A stretch of 64,000 bases of DNA from Harmonia axyridis (Eukaryota > Arthropoda > Insecta > Coleoptera > Coccinellidae). This document shows, piece after piece, positions 12,701-24,700 of this stretch. The notes below the pieces were generated by a model. That model worked only from the letters and a program-made list of their open reading frames with translations, searched no databases and was not told the origin of the DNA. Position numbers and translations under genes: made by a program. The DNA lies in assembly GCF_914767665.1 (NCBI RefSeq), contig NC_059504.1, forward strand, positions 22,236,001 through 22,300,000, written 5' to 3'. How positions within the stretch are numbered: the stretch's first letter is position 1; the number at the start of each line of letters is the position of its first letter.

Positions 12701-15700
12701 CAACCTTCGCATTAAAATCACCCATAACCATGATGATCTCCTGTGGTTTCAGTGACCTCTTGACCTCCTGGATCTGTTCGTAGAATTGCTCGACCTCCGC
12801 ATCGGGCTTATCTGATGTAGGCGCATATACCTGTATCAGGTTTATATTGACAGGTCTTGCGCCTAGTTGAAGGAGCATTATCCTGTCAGAACACGCCACC
12901 ACATTTCTAACGGATTTGTTCATTTCATCAGTCAAAATAAATCCTACTCCGTTTCGGTGATTAGGGTCGTCATTGCCCGCGTAGTAAAATACTGCACCGT
13001 TCTTTTGACATATGCTACTACCTGGCCACCTGGTTTCACTTACGCCTAATATGTCTAGTCTAAGTCTAGTCATTTCTTGGATGGCATTGTCTAGTTTTCC
13101 AGATTCAAATAATGTTCGAGTGTTCCATGTACCTATGCGTTTTTTCATCATGTTAAGCCGGGGGATTCTTAGCACCCTCTGGTGATTTAACACCTGCCCG
13201 GGACTGAGGGCCATATTTCTTGATTTCCTTACCATGATGAAGAGAGTGGACAAAAGAGAGTACTCAAATATTCTAAAGTCTTCAAAAATAATTTTAATGT
13301 ATTTATGTCAACGGATAGGACTCCCAGGCAGAGAGATCACTCCAACAGAGTAAAGACAAACAATGTAAAGCTCCTGGTGAAAATATTGAAATGAAATTCC
13401 TGAGAGGTATTCCAATGATAAATTCTTTGAACTAAATCAACCCAATTGCAATCGGAAGGAGCTCAATGGTTACTATCAGAACGTTCGAGGATTAAATATT
13501 ATTTTTTTTGACTGAGACTTGGCTACAGGATGTATTACATAATAGTGCATTATTTCCCTTGGAGTATGAAGTGGTTTGACAGCGATTTGGTGAAAACTAG
13601 TTCATCCATTCATATCATCATATTCTGAATAAACTCTCTTATTATTATAATTATTATCTACTGGGGAGGAGTATTAGTTGCGATCCGAAGTGAGTATTGT
13701 GCGGAAAAAATTGATTCATCACTTTAGGCAGATTTGGTTCCTTCTATTGGCGTGGCAGCATATAAAATTAAGTGTGATTTCAGATATAGAATTATACTAG
13801 TGCTTTAGATTCTACCTAATATCGAAATTGCATTTTATGAATTTTCTCAAATATAAATCACTCTGTAAATTACTCAAATCTAGAATTATTACTGCATATA
13901 AAAGGTTTGTTATTTCTTTCGAGGATAAAATACGCACTGATCCGCCAGCTTTTTGGTCATTTATGCGGGAAAATAAGGATTTTCTCGTATACCTGGTGTT
14001 AAGAGCTATGGTATTGAGACTTTCACAGAACCAGATGAAATTGTGGATGCATTTGCTGCTCATTTCTCTGATGTGTTTGAGAGACCTGTTGATGATCTAA
14101 GGATGTCTTGAAGGCTGTCGAAAGAGTGTGTGGCCAGACCTGATGGAGTTCCTAGCTTTTAAGGTCAAGTCATTCATTGGTGTGTTTGCTGCACTTTTAG
14201 CTCATATTTTTATCTGCTCTCGAGGGATATTATCCTTCTGTGTGGAAACAATCCGAAATTTTTCCTATTTTTAAGAAGAAAGAGAGATATAATATAAAAA
14301 AAAAACTAACGACCAATTGCTATATTGTCAAATTTTCACATTTCATTGATTTTAATCATTTTCAAGTTATTTGAGGTTATATTGTAGGGTTCAGTTTTTT
14401 CATCTATAAAGCACCGTATTGAACCTAATCAACATGGTTTCATGCCAAAAAGGTTTACCTATACTAATCTTGCATGTGTTTCAAATAAGTGTTAGATTCA
14501 TTGGATAAATCTGAACAAGTTGTTGAGACCTACTTAGAAGAGGGAGAATAATATGTTTTGTGGAGATCATGCAATCTTGCTCATTTGAGTTCTGTTTTAC
14601 ATCTGGCGTTACTCAAGACTCTAACTTGGAACCTTTGCTCTTTCTTCTGATCATAATTGATATTCTCGATGATATAGGCATTTTTATGTTGACGTAGAGT
14701 TACGTCAAATTGCTTTTTGTTAAGTTACGTCATGTTACGTTACATTACGTCAAGTAACGTTACGTTAAACGTAACGTTACGTGACTTCGTTAAGTTAAGT
14801 TATATATATAACTTACTTTACGATAACTTCTCACATTGCCCGGTCATTATGAATACTGCTATTATTTATTTGGGCCTTTGGATGTTATTTAGCTTATGTG
14901 CGACAAGTGCTTATTGATATATCTCTTAAATTCTGTCTATTTAGTGTTAGTGATTTTTCTATAAAATAAAATGCAGGAACAGTCAATAACTGATGTCAGT
15001 GACATGAAGCATCGTTTTAATGAACGTCTGGATGAATTATGTTCCTCAAAAGCTCAGAATACACAAATTCTCACAAAGCCTCAATATTTGGATTTAATAG
15101 AAAAGGTTAAAACATCTAGAAGCAAAGTGGTAAATAAAAAACCTGAGGATTATCAGCGTTTACGTAGGTTTGATGTAATGACTATTGGAGAGAAGGAAAA
15201 GTTAATAGTTCCTGTAGAGGAAGGTAAAGAGCAGATAAGATTTTACGTACATCGGGAAGAGATATTTCAACTCTTACATGATGCACATATAGCAATTGGG
15301 CACGGTGGTCGAAACCGTATGGAAAAAGAGGTAAATTCAAAGTATAAAAACATTACAAGGGAAATGATTGTCACATATCTAAATTTATGTATGACCTGCG
15401 AAAAAAAACACAGTGTGCCAAAAAAAGGTTTAGTTGTTAGACCGATACTAAGTAAGAGTATGAATTCAAGATGTCAAGTCGATTTAATTGACATGCAGTC
15501 ACAAGCTGATGATCAATATAAATTCATACTTGTATACCAAGACCATCTTACTAAATTTATTCAACTTCGACCTCTTAAAAGCAAAAGAGCAGAAGAAGTA
15601 GCTTATGTGCTTTTGGATATTTTTGCAATTTTTGGTGCGCCCAGTATTTTGCAAAGTGATAATGGGAGAGAATTTGCTAACAGTACTATTAGCGAACTAT

Positions 15701-18700
15701 GTAGCATGTGGCCCGAGTTGAAGATGGTGCATGGGAAGCCCAGACACTCTCAAAGTCAGGGTTCCGTAGAACGTGCGAATCAGGACGTGGAAAATATGCT
15801 TTGTTCGTGGCTAGAAGACAATAGCACCAGGAAATGGTCACAAGGTTTACGTTTTGTACAGCTAATGAAGAACAGAGCTCATCATAGTGGCATCAACTGT
15901 ACTCCGTATGAGGCCATGTTTGGGACAAAGTTGAAAGTTGGTCTAAAAAGTTTTCTACCCACAGATGTTCTGAATAATATAAATTGTGAAGAGGACTTAG
16001 AAGTTTTAGTAAGAGATCAAAATAATGTACAGTCTGTAGAAGAAGGTCCTCTGCAAAATAAAACTGAGTCACATGTGTTAGCGGAGCTCCCAGGTCCAAG
16101 TCAACATGATGAGGAGGAACTACTTTCTCTTGATAGTTATGTTCAAACTGATTTACATAATAAAGAATTTCAAGAACCTTTCGGACATGAAGATTCTCCG
16201 GAAGAACCCTATGTGAAAAAAAGGAAAGCCGACATATTAAAAATTAGGCAGATTTCAGCAAGAAATCTAAAAAAACAAGCTGAAAAAATGATTCAAGCTT
16301 CTACCTCAAAATTCCCTGATGCTAAAAAAGGTGACACAGTTAGAGTTCGAGTCCCAGATGTCGACAGAGGTCGCGCCGATGGAAGAAATATTTTGGCATT
16401 TGTTCTTGAAGTAACAGATGCTAATATGTATAAATTAGGCACGAAACACGGAATTCTAAATCAACTTTTTGCCAGGAACCAATTTACAATATGTAATGAG
16501 AAGTTTATATATGATGAAGATATTCCACAGAGAGAGATTTCACTAAGAGAATGTGCAAGATTGTCATCCAAGACAGGGGGCCAAGGCTATAGGCGATGTA
16601 GCTGTAAAGGTGGCTGTAAATCCGACAAGTGCAAGTGTCGTAAAGAAAAAAAGTTATGTAACTCAAAATGTCACCAAAGTGGTAGCTGCTCTAATAAATA
16701 GATATTATTATTGACATTTTGTGTAAATATAAATTTGTAAGTACGTACATATCTAATACTTTATTTTTATTTGGACTTAACTTCTGTTGGTACTTATTTC
16801 ATCGCCACCGGTTTGTTTGTCAGCATTGGAAATTTTATTTGTTATTTTTGTTTCTTACTTTGTCAGTTAGATATGTAGAAATTTGTTATTTTTTATAAGA
16901 AATATGAATAAAAATTATTCTTAAATTGCCCACTTGACTTTTAGCATTATCCAAAATGACCGGGCAATGTGATATTTGCAGCATAATTTATCATTTTGTC
17001 ATATCCTTTTGGGCACTTTTTAAATTGCCCGGGCATTATAAACAATGCCCAATTATTTACATTGCCCGTAACATATATAATCTGTATCCCATTTGTTACC
17101 TTTCGGTGTATGGGTTTCATTATCTACATTTTCTAACTTAACAATAACTTAAGAATAATTCTTATTTGATCCAATAAATTTCTTCCATTCTGTCCTATTT
17201 GATGTCATCATCTCATCTTCCCTGATGCTTTTCTCTCTCTTCTTTATTTCCTCTTCTACCATATCCTCCCATGTTTGTTGCGGTCTTCCCCTTTTTGCTT
17301 TTTTCTCGACTTTTGCCTTCCATATTTGTTTGATTGGTCTCTCCTCCTCCATACGATGTAAGTGTCCCCACCATCCCAACTGCCTCTCACCCACAAACCT
17401 TTCCAATGATTTTATCCCTTATTCACCTCTTATGTCCTCATTTCTCTTTCTGTCCATCCTTGTAACCCCCTTCACTCCTCTCAAAAATTTCATTTCCACT
17501 GCCTGTAGTTTACTCCTCATTCTCTTTGTTGTGTTCCAAGTTTCACATCCATACGACAGAACAGGTCTGAATATCGACTTAAACACGGTCATTTTAGTTT
17601 TCTCTTCGACTTCAGTTCTTCTTAGGAATTTCTTATTAATTGTGTGGTATAATCTGCCGGCTTTTTCAATTCTCTCGTTAATCTCCCTTTCTTGACTTCC
17701 CGTATTTTCTATGTTCACTCCTAAATATCTGAAACATTTCACATTTTCAACTTCCTCTCCCTCAATTTTCCATCACTTTTGTCTTTCTTCTATTTATTTC
17801 CATCCCATATATCCAAATTGCCCTGTATTTCCTCCTTGTTCCCGCCATCAATACGATGTCATCCGCAAAGGCAAGTTAAGTTACGTTACGTTACGTTAAT
17901 AATTAGAATTGCATTAGCTTATGAACCGTTGAGTTTTTAGCCAAGTTATGGCAATTCCTGAAATTTTCATCAAATAAGCTATGCAATAATGAAATAATAT
18001 ACTGGGTGTGTCATTTGAAATGAGGAAGTAGTAGTCTGTCTCCAGTAGAAGGTGAGATTTGAAAATGTTTCAGGGGCAAAGATCATTGCTTCAAAACTCA
18101 ACATGCCAATTTTCAGCACAAAATTATGATCAGTTTTATATGAACGTCTAATAAGTCATCGCAGTAAAACTCCCTGTATATAGAAGGTCCTATTTCTTTG
18201 ATTACACTTCTCGGAGCAGCTATTTTCATTCGATTAACACATTCTTCATTTTTACAGGTTTTATTTCAATTCTGTCATGTATGTGGAGTTTCACTTGGTT
18301 AAACATAATGTGTTTTGATATCTGGTATTCTTTTGGGTAAGTTGTAAATAAGGTACTATGTATATGCTATTAGATATTAGCTGAATGTGGAAAAAGAATC
18401 ATGTTTTTCAAAATTGTTCAGATCTCATAATATTGTATGTCAATGTCCAAAATTGTACTGTGGTTATACACAGCGGTGGTACGCCCTATTGTCACCTATG
18501 CATCTCTAGCATGGTGGACAAAAACCGAGGAGGTCACCACACGCATCAGGTTGGCGTGTATTGGTGTCACAGGAGCTATGCGCACAGCTCCCACGGCAGC
18601 GCTGGAGGTCATACTAGACTTGCCTCCCTTACACCCACATGTGAGGAAATGCAGCCTGCTCGAAGCAATAAGAATTTCCATAATGGAAAGCTCCTTCCTG

Positions 18701-21700
18701 GAAACTGGGTTGGACATATGAGGATACTGAATCAATTAGATTCAAACCTCCTCGCGAAGCCATCGGATATTATGCCAACCACCTACGATTTTGAAACGCC
18801 CTTTGAAACGGTTATAAATGACCGTCCTAGTGCAATAAGTCTCGTAAATCGTCTGGCCAAAAAGTCATCCATATGGTTCACAGATGGATCAAAAACAGAG
18901 AAGTGCACCGGCATTGGGATATATGGACCTAAGCTGAGGATCTATAAAGCCCTGGGAAGTGAACCCTCGATTCTACAGACCGAGATAATGGCTGTTTATG
19001 TATACGCCCAGGAGTGTCTCAAAATGAATGAATGAATGAAGGGGGCGCATATCTACATCACCACGGACAGCCAAACCACGCTGAGATCCCTGGAATCGTG
19101 TTGTCAGGGGTCTCTGCTGGCTTGGGAGTGCCGTAACACCATAAAGCAACTGGCCAGAGGAAATAAGGTGACTCTACAATGGGTACCAGGGCACTGCAAA
19201 AAGTGCATCATGGTTAACACCTGCTGGACCTGAGCCTTTCTGTGGGATAGGAAAAGACCAATATAAAGCTGCGGTCCAGCTATGGGAGTTGAACAGCAGG
19301 ACAATCCACTGGACTAACACTCCTAGACTTGTTCAGGCAAAGAAATTCGTGAATATTTCACCTACCTACGCCAAAAAGCTCCTGAAGCTGTCGCGAGCCG
19401 AGCTTCGGGTGATGGTGGGACTGCTGACGGGGCACTGTCGGTACAAACATCATTTGTACCGTATAGGAAAGTCAGCAGACAAGATTTGCAGGCTCTGTGG
19501 ATCGGAAGCAGAAACAGCCGAACACTTGATATGCAAGTTTCCGGAGCTGGCTGGACTAAGAACCATTCACATGGGTAAGCCGGTTCTGGATACCAGAGAG
19601 GTAACGGCCAAGGCCCCTAAGGAGGTTGTCAATTTCATTAACGTCGTTGACGACCTCCCAGGGTTTCTATGAATGAGTAGGGTAGTGAACAAAAGATCTG
19701 CATGGTCGCAGTTCCCGGAAGGCTTACCGAACCAAAACGACACCATTTCAAATAATAATAATAATAATGTCAATGTCCAATCATCAGAATCACTTTGGAA
19801 ATTTCAATTTTATTGGCCATAATTTTAGGCTAATTTATTACCCTATTGAAAAAATTTTCCCTCTTTAATTGTGGAAGAAATCGCGGGTTCCGCTAGTTCA
19901 ACACGTTAAGCTCATGGGCGCCCGCAGGGGGGGGCCAGGGCGGGCCATGGCCCCCCCTGAGATTTTGGATGCCTCATTTTTCAGCACAACACCCTCAATA
20001 TTACTTTCTCAATCCAAAGGGCAAGGAAAAAAGGAAAGTAATAGATTCACAACTATTTTCCGGTTTTCAATGGAATTACATACTATACATATAATCCATA
20101 ATCGGCAGAGGTATTTTTTCAATTAAAAACTTTTTTAGGCGCGTTGAGCACTTCTTGGGTGAAGAAAAATCATGGAACCGAAAGCACTCCATGCGTGTCA
20201 ATTTGTTTATAAATTCATCTTATACACTGCCGTAACCGTTAAGTATGGAACAAAATTCATTTTCAGCTAAACAGACCATTTTAAGAAATAATCCTGAAAC
20301 ATGTCGATTCTTTATTTTAATTTACAGTATTTTAAAATAATAATCTAATATACAGGGTGAATTACTTTCGAGTAATGACGTCAGCGTCATTTTTTTTTGA
20401 TGGAATACCCCCATTTTGACTCAATTTTCCGATTACTCTGGCTGAGCAGATTCCAAAAATGTATCACATGTTGATTCCAATTGGTACAGGGTGGACAAAA
20501 ATACAATAGTTTTGTGTGTGCTCATAAAGTGACGCGTAACATTCTTTATTAGTTAAATTAACAATATTATCAAAAATACGGCAATTGGTTTGAATATAAC
20601 ACCCTGTAGTTTGTTACATTTTTAGATTGATAAAAATGTATAAAAATAAGAAATAATTTCTTTCATATTCTGTCTGCTAGACCAAAAGTACCAAACATGT
20701 TTGGAAACAGCTCATTTTTATTAATCTAAAAATGTAACAAACTACAGGGTGTTACATTCAAACCAATTAGCGCTAGACAATAAGTATTTTTGATAATATT
20801 GTTAATTTAACTAATAAAGAATATTATGCGTTATTGTATGAGCACACATGAAACTATTGTATTTTTGTCCACCCTGTACCACTTTTAGTGATCTTTTGAA
20901 ATTCAGAGTAGACGCTGGTGATAAATATAAATACAGAAATAGAAAGAAACGGAATACTGATGTCGCCTACGACAATCATGGATGCCTTATTGTTTTTCAA
21001 TTATTTTCATTTTGCCCCCCCTGAGAAAAATTTCTGCGGGCGCCCATGGTTAAGCTAGCAGCTAATCATTTTTCTACGGAAAATCGGTTCAGCTAGCAGA
21101 ACCTAGGTTTTTCTTTTCAAGAAGGTAAATTCAGAAATTTGGCTGTGGGTTCAAACGTGAGCCTTAAATCATGTTTTGTTGGTTCTGCCAGCTTAAAGTT
21201 CTGCTAGCTCTAGCAGAAGCCATGATTTATCCCACAATTGAATATCAAACATATTTCAATAATCAATTGGGTCATAAAATTATAGCAAAAAAAAATTCTT
21301 TCGGATTGTTATTGTGGAAAAAATGATGGGTGCATTTTCGTTGGATCTACAGGGTGAGTCGATAGTGCTCGATCGGTTTTTCCCAGAACGAATGTTATTT
21401 CAACTGATCAATAAACGAAAATGTACTAGATCATCGCTAAAAAGCCCGAAATTCATCGCTACAACTTTAGATCAATTCAATGAATCAAACTTCCATACAG
21501 AACCCCAAGGACAATGTTTGGACCACTAAGAAATGAAGGGAAACGTTTACTGCGATATAGTTATTATGGTTGGGGTTTTCCCATAATTTGGGTTCTAATA
21601 ATAGGAATATGTAGTGCGACAACTGTAATGCCTGAAGGAATGCATCCTTACATTGGAGAAAAAAAATGTTTGCTGGAAAATTCTAATACACGTAAGATTT

Positions 21701-24700
21701 CTTTTTGTATATTAAGTATAAATTTCCATTCCATTACCTACTTTTTTCTAACTTCCAATATAGATATGCTGTATGTAGTTTAGTTTTTCCTCCTGTTACA
21801 TGTTCATGTTTTTATATTATTTTATTCGAAAAAAAATAAACTTAAAAAAATTGGCCAACTAGCCCCGGTCTCCCCTACATAACGTCAAAAGTCTCGAATA
21901 CATTTTATTTTATTAAAGAAATGTTTCGTTAGGAAAAACAATACATTTTTTGAATGTTATTGGTTCACAAATCTGAATTTTGTAGAAGTTTTTTTGATAG
22001 AAAAGTATTCCTGAAAAACTATCGAATGTTTGAAAAACTCTTAAGTAGAGATATTGATAAAATTCATTAGATCAAAAAAGAAATAATTGAAATAGATAAT
22101 ACCACAAGTCAATAATTACAGCCTCGGAAGTGGTGATGAAGTAACAACCGAAAGAATAGTTATTTATAATAGAAGTGCAGAAGGCATTGATACTCTTCCA
22201 CGAGTTCAAAATTCAATGACGAGTCACGAAGTACCGAGTTTTTGGATAACGAGAGTTAGAAAGAGTGTCATAGGTATATTATTTTATTTTATTATTTTTA
22301 AAAAATCAATAGAATATTTCCATAAATATCGTTTACTGATTTTTGCATTGAAATTGTGGATTGGCAGAACAGTTTTCTGCATTACAAATTTAACAGATAA
22401 ATAGATATATTAGTGACGGGAGAGCTCCGAGTAGCATATATGATAATAAAATATAACCATGAGATCTGTGTGAATCTGGGATATTCTTTCACGGTTTTGT
22501 TCTACAATGTTTGGCAGAATGATCGGATTTGCCACAGAATTATAAAAATGATTATCTGGGCCGCCTGCATCCAAGCGCGGTCATAGGAGGGGGGTTCAAG
22601 GGGGTCATGACCCCCCCAAAATGGAACCACCTAACACTTAATATGCGTTTCAAGCAGAAAAGGTACGGAATGGTCCCATCAAAAAACTTGAAGCCCATAA
22701 CGACAACCCACCCAAAATTTAAGGCTAGGGCCGCCATTGCCTGCGTCAACATCAAAATTGTAGGTACTACTATTTCTCGTATTGTATAGAGACTGAAGTA
22801 CTTCGTTTACAAAAAATATTTCAATTATTTTATTATTTGTTAATGTGAAATATTTCTGAAGGGGTCTATTTTATAGGTTCTTCAACTTTGTATAATAGCA
22901 GATTTTCTTAAAAATATTGATAGTGAAGTAAAGACTCATGATTGATGTTTCATATATTTAATATTCTATTCAAATTGCATGTTAGGTCACCAACAATATT
23001 ACAACAATAGTTATTTTTATATCAAGGTTGTGAAATTACTGTTTAGCAATCGAGAGGAATATTGTGATAAGACCACGATATAAGTATAATCACTATTTTT
23101 TGTGCAACAGTACATATACAGGGTGAATCAATAGTCCTCGATCGGTCGATAACTCTTGGAAATTTTGGGTTAGGAGAATGATTCGAATTTTGACGGAATC
23201 GACAATAGGTATTTACTTAGCACGAAAGCATTATTTTTGACTCTACAATCTGATCCGAGAGTGGTGAAACACGATACCACCCTGGTTTTTTCAATGGGAA
23301 TGCCCAATTTTGATAACATACTCATAATCTCCTTGAAAGTCTGTTTACGAAATACCAAACTTGTCATTATTTATTTGTGGTACTTTTTGACCTAGGCCAC
23401 TTTTTTCGACAAATTTTATGAATCATATCTTGATAACCGTTCGAGATAATTGTATGATATTGTTTATTGGACCGAAAAGTTTTCCAGTCCTCTGCAAATT
23501 TACGTATCACTCTAAAGGTGGTCCGAAAGACACAGCAAAAATGACTTTCAAAAAATGTCAGTAACATTTATTCAAATGGTATTTCCTATATTTTTTTTAC
23601 CTATCAGATACCCTAGTGAGTAGTGTCTATTTTTTGTTGAGAAATGTTGTGCCTAAAATAAATAGTTTTCAAAATGCTTCTGACTTAATGATTTATAAGG
23701 GACTGGCAGTATAATTTCCACGCACACAGTTTCACAGGGATAAGATTACTCAACTATACCTACTTAATAATACTACTAATAATACCAATGAAAACAAGCC
23801 AAATCAAAGTATTCATCGAAATATTTGGAAACATTCGTTTTGATTGAATGAAATGGAGACTACGTGAAAAAAACAGAAATATAGTCTGAATTCTCTTAAG
23901 GAGTTCGAATTGACTGCATATTTTCAGCATAAAAAGTCACATCACTATTTATCGCTCATAAGGTGGTGTCGTTTTTCATCCCTTTCTTACCAGCCTTTAG
24001 AGTCAAAAATAATTTAAGCTTATGCGCTACTATCTTTTCCGTCAGAATGTGAATCATTCCACTAGACCAAAATTCCAAGAGTTATCAGCCGATCGAGCAC
24101 TGTTCACTCATCCTGTATAAATATAGTTATAAAATATAAGGGACAAAAATTCGAAATCTTTGGATACAATGTCTTGGCTTTTTTTATTGAATTTCCTACT
24201 GACATTTAGGAGAAATATTTTTCAATTCGTGATGTCTGACAATCATTCTCAATGTCGTGCACTACTTCGGAGTTAAAAACTAAAGATGTGGTCGATTCTG
24301 CTATTCAGTGTTTGGTACCAGAATAATCCAAAAGTGAAAAATGGTGTCAAGACGTGGTGCGATAATCACCGATATTAATTTTCACAAATAGTTATGGCAA
24401 ATCATTTTTTTTTATTTCATTTGATAATTTCCATCGAGAATCCATTGAATATTTAAAAAATAATACTTAATCATAATCTTCATTTGCATATTATGCTGCC
24501 GAACATAACCACACTCAATAACTGGATATTGAAATTTTCGTTATTTTGCAGGACCAGGGAATTATTCCTTCATTATATTTTACACTGTACCTCTACTCAT
24601 ACAACAAATAGCCAACATCGTATTTTTCATCAAAACTGTTTCATATTGTTTGAAGATTAAAATAGAAATTGGAAAAATGAATGACTGCGAAAAAAAGACA

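Noticed and set aside
11349..12783. Several plus-strand open frames over the LINE
   Set aside because: They are antisense shadows of the intact 975-codon LINE ORF.
14695..14815. Interstitial telomere repeat
   Set aside because: The unit is TTACG/GTTACG and irregular, not TTAGG or TCAGG.
14971..16701. LTR retrotransposon pol (because of the integrase core)
   Set aside because: The ORF starts and ends without protease, RT or RNase H, and short inverted repeats rather than LTRs surround it.
22100..22262. Apparent extra mthl exon (acceptor-like tacag followed by an open frame)
   Set aside because: It is the reverse complement of the repeat at 53.7 kb, and exons 4 and 5 join perfectly without it.
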